Below are positions 43,695-51,395 of a stretch of 52,097 bases of DNA, one piece after another; position 1 is the first letter of the stretch, and the number at the start of each line of letters is the position of its first letter. Origin of the DNA: Ornatilinea sp. (GTDB taxonomy: Bacteria; Chloroflexota; Anaerolineae; Anaerolineales; Anaerolineaceae); the NCBI GenBank assembly GCA_018433975.1, contig JAHDQE010000049.1:1-52097 (forward strand). Reading direction: 5' to 3'. The notes under the pieces are model-generated. The model ran no database searches and was not told the DNA's origin. It was given only the letters and a program-made list of their open reading frames with translations. Both the position numbers and the translations under genes were made by a program.

Positions 43695-44195
43695 TTACCC
43701 TTTATCTGTAATTGTTCCCTTTCTCATACTGACCACCATGAAGATAGATACTCCAGTCATAATAAATATATCCGCGAAGTTAAAAATGCCCGTTCGCAGT
43801 GAACGAATACCGAGATTTATAAAATCTATACCGGCACCATGATTGACAAGACGGTCAATAAGATTTCCAATTCCACCTGATACCAGAACGAGCAGACCAA
43901 CCAATTGAGCCAAATTCAGATCATTGGCTTTAATTGCATACACTACTACTGCAGTTAACACCATGCTAACCAGGATGATAAAAAGGATGATCCGCAATTG
44001 ACCAGGCAAATTTGCTCCTATGCCGAGCACGCCCCCGGTATTCTCTGAATACTGAATATGAACAGTATCATTTAACATTGAAATAGGAGGAGATGATGAC
44101 AATTCTTTTTGTGCAAAATTTTTTGTGATACGATCAAAACCTGTACAAAAGAAAAATATCAAAATTGCCATGCCAATTTTATGAATCTTCGTCAT
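43695..44195 (-). CDS. lspA: Signal peptidase II (lipoprotein signal peptidase)
   Basis: A 166-residue protein with four membrane segments, normal for the family. Conserved stretches are GFDRITKNFA (20-29), ENTGGVLGIG (51-60), GGIGNLIDRL (107-116), and the catalytic pair Asp124 (GIDFI) and Asp142 (FNFADIF). It cleaves prolipoproteins before the lipid-modified Cys in the cytoplasmic membrane. AAGGAGAAGG precedes the ATG. The gene lies alone between two attC-like sites, away from ileS/rluD, so it may be an additional, cassette-borne copy. Confidence 0.95.
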   Translation of the reverse strand: MTKIHKIGMAILIFFFCTGFDRITKNFAQKELSSSPPISMLNDTVHIQYSENTGGVLGIGANLPGQLRIILFIILVSMVLTAVVVYAIKANDLNLAQLVGLLVLVSGGIGNLIDRLVNHGAGIDFINLGIRSLRTGIFNFADIFIMTGVSIFMVVSMRKGTITDKG

Positions 44196-44219
44196 AATTC
44201 CTTCTCCTTATTACTAACT

Positions 44220-44351
44220 ACCTAACGACTTATACGTTACCGGCTCATGTGCGAGACATGGATAACGCCATTATAGCGATAATCCTTTCAGTCAGAACCA
44301 ACCTAATTTCGTAATGCGAATCCCACAAGCCTGGTGCAAGCGATGTTAGCC
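44220..44351 (-). repeat. attC-like inverted repeat upstream of lspA
   Basis: On the minus strand GGCTAAC (44351-44345) then ATCGCTTGCACCAGGCTTGT opens the site. It closes with GAGCCGGTAACGTATAAGTC and a perfect core, GTTAGGT (44226-44220), 24 nt before the lspA start. At 132 nt it is within the attC range. A TATAAT box (44270-44275) with TTCTGA 16 nt upstream lies inside it and could drive lspA. Confidence 0.55.
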
Positions 44352-44424
44352 AAGGCATCATTGTTAGATACCACCGCTCCCAGCGACCGCTTCGTTACAC
44401 AGAGTTCCTAACAAGCAGAAAAGT

Positions 44425-45444
44425 CTACCAATCATCACAATTAAAATAGGGTTGTTCCAGAGGAACCTCCTGGTAAAAGTGGTAAATATGGCACTCATGC
44501 GGAAGGATTGGACGCAAATAAACAAAGTAATTCTTTCCCTCAAAACTGAAGTAGCCATACAAGTTTCCACCTGTTGCTTTATAAAGATTCCGCGCATCTG
44601 CTCCTTCTAAATAAAGCGCACCCATGTCGGAACGATATGCTGGCGAAATAACATCCTGGGGCCAGGGAACACTAAGTGTACCTTCCGAAACCCATTTTTC
44701 TCCTTCACTATCCAAAGTGATCAATAGACGATCAGGCTGATATGGCGTGGCACCATCTGAGGAAATACTGTCTAGAAAAGACACGATTTCTTTCATTGGC
44801 TCAATCAGGTGATTTTCCCATTCGCTCATATACAGAACGGATTTTGATTCTTCCTCCCCTTCCACGGTAAGCTCAATTGAAGCAAAAGTAAGGTTTGGAT
44901 CGGGTATAACCTCGGTTGGAAAAACATAGAGTGGATTTTCTGTGTCAAGAGCATAAGTATCCTGGATCTGAAAGAATCCCAATTGTTCCAGCTCTGTGAG
45001 GATCTTCTCAGTATCCTGCTGGGAGAGTTGCTTTTCCAGTTTACCGGTTCCGAAAATTAACTGTCCATCCTCATATAGCACCAAATAGGGCTCCAGATAA
45101 AAATCTCCCCACCATATGAAGTTGGCTGTGTATTGATTACGCGATCTTGTGCCATACACAACCAAAGCCTTTTTGGTTGGATAGGTTTTAATCCGCTCCG
45201 TAGCTGTAGGAATTGGTATTTTGGATGGGAATGGTGGTCGACTTGGCTTTGGGGTTGCAGTAGGAGTTGGTGTTAATGTTTCAGTATGATCTTGAATTGA
45301 ATTAGGCTCCTGAGCTGTCACTGTCAATTGGCTTTGATGAGCCGGTGGGCTGCTATAAGAGCAGGATACAAGAATGATGACCAGACTTACAGAAATACAA
45401 TTCCGAAATCTATTTTTGCCCGCACCTTTTCTCTCTCTGATCAT
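44425..45444 (-). CDS. Lipoprotein, unknown, with duplicated 3' end elsewhere
   Basis: A 339-residue lipoprotein. A basic N-region (MIRERKGAGKNRF) is followed by a hydrophobic stretch and the lipobox LVSC, then a Thr/Pro-rich linker (TLTPTPTATPKPSRPPFP). The mature domain from about 95 has VVYGTRSRNQYTANFIWWGD, QLSQQDTEKILTELEQLGFF and LYMSEWENHLIEPMKEI; I do not recognise a family. The start at 45444 has GGGAGAT about 8 nt upstream. Its last 23 codons and 70 nt of 3' flank occur again at 49880-50021. Confidence 0.8.
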   Translation of the reverse strand: MIRERKGAGKNRFRNCISVSLVIILVSCSYSSPPAHQSQLTVTAQEPNSIQDHTETLTPTPTATPKPSRPPFPSKIPIPTATERIKTYPTKKALVVYGTRSRNQYTANFIWWGDFYLEPYLVLYEDGQLIFGTGKLEKQLSQQDTEKILTELEQLGFFQIQDTYALDTENPLYVFPTEVIPDPNLTFASIELTVEGEEESKSVLYMSEWENHLIEPMKEIVSFLDSISSDGATPYQPDRLLITLDSEGEKWVSEGTLSVPWPQDVISPAYRSDMGALYLEGADARNLYKATGGNLYGYFSFEGKNYFVYLRPILPHECHIYHFYQEVPLEQPYFNCDDW

Positions 45445-45538
45445 CGTTTTTATCTCCCAGCAGCCTGCACAAAAATGCACGTACAGATGTTCTCATCAGA
45501 GGTCACTTACCCCATGCTCATATTATATATATTACGAA

Positions 45539-45660
45539 CAAAAAGCGCCTTCCACAATGGAAGAGATCTTCCTCTTCTCAAGCTATAGTGCAGTCTTATG
45601 TCCATAATGCCGAACGGAACTTACGCCCTAGGCGTACAGACATGTAGACGTACACCAGCA
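45539..45660 (-). repeat. Hairpin repeat copy 12 with partial tail
   Basis: AAAAAGCGCCTTCCACAATGGAAG followed by CTCTTCTCAAGC is the hairpin part. ACTTACGCCCTAGGCG and ACAGACATGTA..CGTACA are the tail. It lies between divergent genes and does not end either of them. Confidence 0.65.
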
Positions 45661-46031
45661 TCCCGCGTTCTTCACCGTCCTAGCAGATGTGCCAGGTGAG
45701 GGGGCGACAATCTAACCGCTTGCACTGCCAGCAGGTACTTTACTTTATCCTTTTTGTACGCATCACCATGCCGGTCCATATTCGCAGGTGCTCAGGAATT
45801 GCATCCGATCCTTTTGATGCTATCTCTTAAGTCAAGGTATAATCATTTTGGTGGGGCATTTCAATTTCCTTTCTGGTCCTTTTCCAACCTGAAGGGTAAT
45901 TCTGGCTCACCACGATTGTTAAGTTCTGAGATTTACAGAAATGCTGTCATACGAAAGTTTGACACTGAATGACAAAAGTTATTACAAAACCTAAGTAAGT
46001 ATTCAATCTTTTTCGTTAGGACAATATAGTC
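45661..46031. other. Intergenic leader of the diguanylate cyclase gene
   Basis: No convincing gene is present. Short frames here lack ribosome binding sites. The last 100 nt are AT-rich and probably hold the promoter of the gene at 46032, but I cannot pick a clear -35/-10 pair. Confidence 0.5.
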
Positions 46032-47648
46032 ATGCACTATACTCCGTTCGCATTACCATCTATGCTGGCAGCACTGGTAATGTTCTCGTTGCTCATCTAT
46101 GTCTGGACTCATCGTCGGTATTCTACCGGCGCCCGGCATTTTATGGGTATGATGATTTGTTGTAGTATGTGGGCGTTTGGTTATAGCATGTCATTAATGT
46201 CCGTAAACCTGGAACATAAAATCTTCTGGTACAATCTGGCCCAAATTGGCCCTGATTTCGCTCCGTTATTCTGGTTTTTTTTGTCTCTGGAACATGTCGG
46301 TCGCAGTGACGTGTTGCAGCGCAAATGGATTGCAGCTTTATTTACCTTACCTTTAGTCACCACACTTCTCATGTGGACAAACGACTTGCACCATTTATTG
46401 CGCCGGGCGGTTATTTTAACCCCATTAAACAATAATACAGCTTATTTATCCACTGAACGCGGCCCATGGTATATTGTGGAAACAGCTTATGGGTACATCA
46501 TCATGGCTGCCACGCTGTATTTATTGTTTCGTTTTTTGAAACGCTCTTCTTCCAAAAAACAGACCCTGGTACTAATTATTGGGTTCATGCTGCCAATTTT
46601 TTTTAATGTCCTGGATATCTTCAAAGTCAACCCCTTAAAGCCATTTGGTTCTACCAGTATCCTTTTCTCAGCAACGGGTTTGATATTGGCCTGGGGGCTC
46701 TTTCGACAACGATTGCTGGATATTGCCCCCATTGCACGAGATAAGGTGCTGGAAAATATCAGTGACGGGGTGATTGTGTTGGATGACCATAACCGCATTG
46801 TGGATGTCAATCCTGCTGCACGCGCTTTGTTTAGTTCCAATTACAACCTGTCTTCCGAATGTATTGGTAAGGATATTGGCGAGGTGTTATCTGAATGTCC
46901 GGGTTGGAAAGAACAGTTTGCAATAGCACCGGATACAAGAAAAGTTAACATTGCTTTACAGGTCAAAGGGAAACGCCGCTTCTTTAAAGTGACCTTATCT
47001 CCTTTATTTGATCATCGTGGTACATTTGTTGGTCGGATTTCCATTCTTCACGATATAACCGAAGAAAAAGAAACCAATGACCGGCTGCGGAATCAACTTG
47101 ATAAAATCCAAAGTCTTCAAGGACAATTACGTGACCAGGCTTTACGGGATCCTTTGACCGGTTGTTTTAACCGTCGTTACCTTGACGAAATGCTGGAGCG
47201 TGAATCTTCGCGGGCCGACCGCGCTGAAATTATGATTGGGCTGGTCATGCTGGATATTGACCATTTTAAAACCGTTAATGATACCTACGGTCATATCATA
47301 GGCGATCAGGTATTACAAGCTATAGGACACACATTGCAGCAAAATGTTCGTCTGGGGGATATCGTTTGTCGGTATGGCGGAGAGGAATTCCTGATTGTTT
47401 TTCCCGGGATCTCGCTAAAATCCATTGCCATCCGTGCACAGGTATTATGCCAACAGATTGCTTCCATACAGGTTCCAGCCCCTTCCGGCGATACAATAAA
47501 TATAACCGCTTCAATGGGCGTGGCAATGTATCCTGATCATGGGGAAAACATTTCTGAAGTGCTTGACCATGTCGACCAGGCATTATATTCGGCCAAACAT
47601 TCCGGTCGTAATCGAGTTTCTGTGTGGGAAATACCGGTAGCAAGATAA
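46032..47648 (+). CDS. Membrane diguanylate cyclase (7TM-PAS-GGDEF)
   Basis: A 538-residue protein. Residues 1-225 contain about seven membrane helices (histidine-kinase 7TM type, with ERGPWYIVETAYGY). A PAS domain follows (LENISDGVIVLDDHNRIVDV), then a GGDEF domain (RDPLTGCFNRRYL, DIDHFKTVNDTYGH, RYGGEEF). The GGEEF active site and an RLGD I-site five residues upstream are intact, so it should make c-di-GMP with product inhibition. It shares layout with 34385-35941 but differs widely in sequence. It is the only plus-strand gene between minus-strand cassette-like genes. Confidence 0.93.
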   Translation: MHYTPFALPSMLAALVMFSLLIYVWTHRRYSTGARHFMGMMICCSMWAFGYSMSLMSVNLEHKIFWYNLAQIGPDFAPLFWFFLSLEHVGRSDVLQRKWIAALFTLPLVTTLLMWTNDLHHLLRRAVILTPLNNNTAYLSTERGPWYIVETAYGYIIMAATLYLLFRFLKRSSSKKQTLVLIIGFMLPIFFNVLDIFKVNPLKPFGSTSILFSATGLILAWGLFRQRLLDIAPIARDKVLENISDGVIVLDDHNRIVDVNPAARALFSSNYNLSSECIGKDIGEVLSECPGWKEQFAIAPDTRKVNIALQVKGKRRFFKVTLSPLFDHRGTFVGRISILHDITEEKETNDRLRNQLDKIQSLQGQLRDQALRDPLTGCFNRRYLDEMLERESSRADRAEIMIGLVMLDIDHFKTVNDTYGHIIGDQVLQAIGHTLQQNVRLGDIVCRYGGEEFLIVFPGISLKSIAIRAQVLCQQIASIQVPAPSGDTINITASMGVAMYPDHGENISEVLDHVDQALYSAKHSGRNRVSVWEIPVAR

Positions 47649-47722
47649 AATCAGCCTGTAAATTACAATGCACAACATATACCCATACGTCCGGTTCAGA
47701 CCCCCGACGACAGGAAATAACA

Positions 47723-47784
47723 TTCTAACCAACCGTCGGGTTCAGCCACACGCGGAGCGCGTCGGCTGGAAGCCGGTGTTAGCC
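47723..47784 (-). repeat. Short attC-like site (62 nt), best integron-type match
   Basis: On the minus strand GGCTAAC begins 7 nt after the stop of the cyclase-like gene. It continues with ACCGGCTTCCAGCCG, a loop with CGCGCTCCGCGT, then GTGGCTGAACC and GTTAGAA. The inner arms GGCTTCCAGCC and GGCTGAACC pair except for one extra base in the first arm, the feature that sets attC polarity. Size, stem and position match integron attC sites. The right core deviates from GTTRRRY at the last base. Confidence 0.65.
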
Positions 47785-47791
47785 CGCGCAC

Positions 47792-48796
47792 CTATGAATC
47801 CTGGCGGCTCACCCTTCTGAGCACACGGCAGATTGCCAGGCTCACCCATAGCCTCGTCTCCCTTGTCTTGGCATTGTTAACTTCCTTGCCTCTCACGTAC
47901 GTTGCTTTCCATAGACCATCTTCCTCTTGATGGTCTATGAACCAGTCAAGTGCCTCTTCCATTTGCTCGTCCCTTGAGGGGTCGATGAGTGAAATGGAAT
48001 CGAGTGCTGCTACAAGATTGTTCCACCAGAAAGGATATTGGAACCTCACCCAGTAGCTTGCTGCCTAGTAAGAAGTGTAGCAATCCGGCTGAAAGAACCT
48101 CGACTTTAGTAGCTTCGCCGCTATCTTGGCCGCCTCTGACATTCGATACTTGCTATGTGCGGCGAAGGCTCGTAGGACCATCCCTGTCCAATTGTGGGAA
48201 AATGGTCTTGACCGATCAGGCTCGACTGGTTCTGCATACTGGCTTGTCAGTCTGTACATGGTTTCTCTGTCGAAATCGTGAGTGATGATCGGCCCTGACC
48301 AACCCATATCATCTTGGCGCATTGACAAAAGCCACTGGAATCCCTTTTCTATGCGCAGGTCGTCTTCATATCCGGCCTTGATGAGAAGCGACATGATCGC
48401 ACCTGTATAGTAGATGGCATACTGATTAGCGATAAAGCCGCGGATGTCTCCATCCTCCGTCTGGCACGAAAATAGAAACTCGGCTGCCCTCCCGGTAGAT
48501 GGGTCCTCTCGGTTGAACCCATATTTCTCTATCAAGAATCTGAACTGCTTCCATGTCTCAATCAAGTTGTAGTTGATATCCTTGTGTTTCTTCTTACTAA
48601 CAGAACGATCCCACGAACCATCAGGCTGCTGTTTCTTGAGAATCTTTTGGGCCTCGGGTAGCTGCCACAAGCGACAGATGGGACCTACCCCTTCCTCCAA
48701 GAGATCCCGTCTCACAAAGTATTGTAGCGTCTCATCTCCAGAGGAAAGAAACGCTGGTATGGGATCAAACCTCAGTTGTCTCTGCCAGCTTTCCAT
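47792..48796 (-). pseudogene. Prenyltransferase/squalene-cyclase-like gene with an in-frame amber stop
   Basis: One frame runs from the ATG at 48796 to the stop at 47792, interrupted only by TAG at 48067-48065 (codon 244). The total would be 334 residues. Helical repeats with QxxDGSW-like motifs (KKQQPDGSWDRS, SCQTEDGDIRG, MRQDDMGWSG, HQEEDGLWKATY) indicate an alpha/alpha-barrel of the terpenoid cyclase/prenyltransferase type. The cyclase DxDD motif is absent, so it is not a normal squalene-hopene cyclase. Sequence before and after the stop is equally protein-like (CYTSY, stop, AASYWVRFQYPFWW). A recent nonsense change (for example CAG to TAG) is likely. AAGGTGAT precedes the ATG. Confidence 0.8.
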
Positions 48797-48821
48797 AATC
48801 CGATCACCTTGTGCGCATGCC

Positions 48822-48952
48822 AGCTAACGGTGAGCGTTACCCGCGGGTGGGCGGGACGAGGTAACGCCACTTTGACGAAACCAACTCCGAGCCACGCAAA
48901 CTGCCTGAAAAACGCGTAGCGTCTCACTCGTCGGGTGCGCGCTTTGTTGGGC
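48822..48952 (-). repeat. attC-like inverted repeat (131 nt)
   Basis: On the minus strand a perfect core, GCCCAAC (48952-48946), begins 24 nt after a stop and continues AAAGCGCGCACCCGACGAG. The far end has CTCGTCCCGCCCACCCGCGG, GTAACGCTCACC and GTTAGCT (48828-48822), 25 nt before the next ATG. GACGAG/CTCGTC and the GCGC.CACCC/GGGTAACGC arms pair. The length fits attC. Confidence 0.6.
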
Positions 48953-48975
48953 GATGCCAACTTGTACAACACACA

Positions 48976-49770
48976 TTATGGGTTTCTGGCCCATTGAATA
49001 ACAGGCGTTATCCACTCATCTAAAGGTTTGTAAAGGATACCGTGTCCTGTTCCTATCTTTAGAACAATTTCATCGTGTCTGGAAAGTCCCTCATTGCCTT
49101 CGGAAAGCGTAAATAATTCTTCGCATGAGCCTCCATATTGATAATCGGCAGAGTCATAAATTGACAAGACTTTCCCGTAAAGAAAGATATGGTTCTGTTT
49201 GAAGTCTGCAACAATCTCAGGGTTACAGATTCCCATAACGACAAATTTTATTTCCTGGTTCTCGAGGAAGTGAGAAGCATAAATTGCAATGTATGCTCCT
49301 TTTGATGCACCCACAACTGTAATGTTTGTAGCAGGAACACCAGCATTCAGTAAAGTCGTAACCTGTTTTTGAATCCTTTTTGCATACTCAATCGAGTCGG
49401 TGTTTTTTACCCGCTGCTCACTAATAACAACAAATCCATAACTGCTAAGTCTCTCTAAAATGGATTGATATTCATATTCGCCAAAAACAGGATCCACTGC
49501 TGGAATACCCTGTTCTTCAATAATTCTCCCATGAATGTAGAAAAGATAATGTTTTGTTGCATCAACCGATTTTGGAAAAGCAAATTTTGATAAATCAAAG
49601 ACAGGAGCTGGTTGTTCTGAAGTTGATGTGGGGACTACTGAGTTTGTTAGCGGGACTGATGTTAAAGTGGCAGTTGGCATTGGCGTTTCTGTTGAAGTTG
49701 CTGTTGCAAGTGGTACGCAAGAAACTAAAACGATAGCAAGCAAGACCATGGGTAGTTTTTGCATTTTCAT
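48976..49770 (-). CDS. Lipoprotein with alpha/beta-hydrolase-like domain
   Basis: A 264-residue protein. The signal peptide has the lipobox VSC (LLAIVLVSC), then a Thr/Pro/Ser linker. The mature part starts YLFYIHGRIIEEQG (oxyanion-type HG), and VVGASKGAYIAIYAS gives a nucleophile elbow GASKG. An acidic residue in IYDSADY and His in GTGHGIL complete a plausible triad. The ATG at 49770 is the best of three close starts, though its ribosome binding site is weak. The frame extends upstream only through an attC-like repeat, which is not coding. The substrate is unknown. Confidence 0.8.
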   Translation of the reverse strand: MKMQKLPMVLLAIVLVSCVPLATATSTETPMPTATLTSVPLTNSVVPTSTSEQPAPVFDLSKFAFPKSVDATKHYLFYIHGRIIEEQGIPAVDPVFGEYEYQSILERLSSYGFVVISEQRVKNTDSIEYAKRIQKQVTTLLNAGVPATNITVVGASKGAYIAIYASHFLENQEIKFVVMGICNPEIVADFKQNHIFLYGKVLSIYDSADYQYGGSCEELFTLSEGNEGLSRHDEIVLKIGTGHGILYKPLDEWITPVIQWARNP

Positions 49771-49799
49771 TATCATCTCATCTTTATTTGCGAGAAAGC

Positions 49800-49874
49800 G
49801 CCCAGCGGCTTGCATTACCGGCGCTGGGGTGGGGGCAGCGAAGAATCCCCACCAGTCGGGTGCACGCGGTATCA
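49800..49874 (-). repeat. Decayed attC-like inverted repeat (75 nt)
   Basis: On the minus strand TGATACC then GCGTGCACCCGACTGGTGGG and GATTC pairs with CCCCACCCCAGCGCCGGTAA and TGCAAGCCGCTGGGC. The inner GGTGGGG/CCCCACC stem is strong. Both cores are mutated (GATACC and GCTGGGC instead of YYYAAC and GTTGGGC). It ends 29 nt before the lipoprotein start. Confidence 0.5.
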
Positions 49875-49879
49875 GGCAT

Positions 49880-50021
49880 GGCATCATTATTAGATACCAC
49901 AGCTCCCGGCAATCGCTTCATCATACAGAACTCTTAAGCAGAAAAGTCTACCAATCATCACAAGTAAAATAAGGTTGTTCCAGAGGAACCTCCTGGTAAA
50001 AGTGGTAAATACGGTACTCAT
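49880..50021 (-). pseudogene. Duplicated 3' end of the lipoprotein gene at 44425
   Basis: This stretch repeats 44354-44498 with few changes. On the minus strand it encodes EYRIYHFYQEVPLEQPYF followed by TCDDW and a stop at 49948, against ECHIYHFYQEVPLEQPYF and NCDDW in the intact gene. The 70 nt after the stop are also shared, up to the attC-like site. The rest of the gene is missing, so only a relic of a second copy remains. Confidence 0.9.
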
Positions 50022-50062
50022 ATTGAAATCTAAAACTCGCTTTTGGCGAAAGTTAGATTGTT

Positions 50063-50302
50063 TTATTTATGTAAATCGTAGTTTATAAAAATTGCGTGCT
50101 CAGTGACGTCAAAATCATCCAACTTCCTTAATAGTGAGGTAGTGCATTTGTATTTCTCCACCAATAAAACCAGTCTGAATTTATATCCGTCCAACTGCAC
50201 GTTAATCTCGACGGCCTGTTCAACCCCAGCAGTAAGCCTTAGTGACTCCCGCTCCGTCAAAATATTGAATGTAGAACTCTGCGTATTTCTCAACTTTAAC
50301 AA
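50063..50302 (-). CDS. Possible small protein, unknown
   Basis: A 79-residue frame from a TTG start, divergent from the ATPase gene. Its composition is protein-like (LTAGVEQAVEINVQLDGYKF, then RLVLLVEKYKC), but there is no good ribosome binding site and no family I recognise. It could instead be the remnant of a longer gene, since a duplicated gene end lies just downstream. Confidence 0.3.
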   Translation of the reverse strand: MLKLRNTQSSTFNILTERESLRLTAGVEQAVEINVQLDGYKFRLVLLVEKYKCTTSLLRKLDDFDVTEHAIFINYDLHK

Positions 50303-50361
50303 ATTTATCTTTTATAAGTACAATTCAAATATACCAGAAAGTAGCTAACAATGAGGTCGAG

Positions 50362-51093
50362 ATGCCTTTCTTAAACTCAATTCAAACCGTGGAAAATATT
50401 GCCAAGCCCCATAAGTATCCATTTAATATTCCTGCTTTTTCTGAAGGAATAAATATTGAATTCAGCAAGAATGTGACTTTCTTTGTGGGAGAAAATGGGT
50501 CCGGAAAATCAACTCTGCTCGAAGCAATCGCTGAAAATTGCGGGTTTAATGTTTCAGGTGGAAACAGGAACCACAATTACCAATATCACAAGACCGAATC
50601 CAATCTTGGAACGATATTGAAATTTTCCTGGTTTCCCAAGGTCACGGATGGTTTCTTGATGAGGGCAGAAAGTTTTTTCAACTTTGCCACATATATCGAT
50701 GATCTGGCTTCGGAAGAGCCAGATCTCTATAACGTGTATGGTGGTAAATCCTTGCATGGCCAGTCTCACGGGGAAGCATTTCTGGCATTGTTTAAAAACC
50801 GATTCAAGAAGGGTATCTATCTATTAGATGAACCGGAGGCAGCATTATCTCCAAAAAGGCAATTATCCTTCCTGGTGCTGATACATGAACTGGAGAAATC
50901 CGGGAATGCTCAGTTTATTATTGCGACTCACTCACCGATTATTCTTAGTTATCCCGAGGCAGATATATTAAGTTTTGACCAAAACCATATCAAAAAAATC
51001 CATTACGAAGAAACTGAACATTATCAAATAACCAAAGATTTTTTAATGAACCCCGACCTGTTTTACAAACATTTATTCCCGAGCAATGAATAA
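50362..51093 (+). CDS. AAA/ABC-type ATPase (RecF/OLD-like predicted ATPase)
   Basis: A 243-residue ATPase. Walker A is GENGSGKST (43-51), Walker B with catalytic Glu is GIYLLDEPEAALSP, and the H-loop is FIIATHSPIIL. SHGEAF stands in the place of the ABC signature. The length and layout match a widespread group of small AAA family ATPases whose role is unclear. No TOPRIM or second subunit is encoded nearby. GAGGT lies just upstream of the ATG. Confidence 0.9.
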   Translation: MPFLNSIQTVENIAKPHKYPFNIPAFSEGINIEFSKNVTFFVGENGSGKSTLLEAIAENCGFNVSGGNRNHNYQYHKTESNLGTILKFSWFPKVTDGFLMRAESFFNFATYIDDLASEEPDLYNVYGGKSLHGQSHGEAFLALFKNRFKKGIYLLDEPEAALSPKRQLSFLVLIHELEKSGNAQFIIATHSPIILSYPEADILSFDQNHIKKIHYEETEHYQITKDFLMNPDLFYKHLFPSNE

Positions 51094-51395
51094 TTCTTTC
51101 TTTTTTTTCTGTTTTCTTAAAGAAAAAAGTGCTTCGATAATATTTGGACATAGTAAGTCTATTTTCGGTATAGCTTAAGAGAAAATCGCCACGTGGACTC
51201 CGATCATCGCGAGTCTGGACGTGCTTACTGGGCGCGGCAATCTCATCCTAACGGCCTGGCTTAACGGTAGTCGAAGCTTATTCTGTGGATCCGGTATTGG
51301 ACGGTTTTGAGCCCATAAAAACGACCACTGGTGAAGGATCGGGGATATAATCCTTTACTCTGTCCAGGTTGAATTGTGGTGTTTTCAGGCAATAA
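51094..51395. other. Intergenic region, nothing recognised
   Basis: It lies between convergent genes. A T-rich stretch (51098-51115) just after the ATPase stop, with AAGAAAAAAG following, may end transcription. No stable hairpin, repeat copy or reading frame stands out. Confidence 0.5.

Noticed and set aside
34385..47648. A c-di-GMP signalling cluster
   Set aside because: The two cyclases are 10 kb apart on opposite strands, with no EAL, HD-GYP or PilZ gene near them.
48065..48067. UAG read as pyrrolysine
   Set aside because: No pyl genes are in the window and the protein is not a methylamine methyltransferase. A nonsense change is far more likely.
50063..51093. Small ORF plus ATPase as a defence or toxin-antitoxin pair
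   Set aside because: The small frame has no clear start signal or known domain, the genes are divergent, and the ATPase lacks a nuclease or TOPRIM partner. The evidence is too thin.
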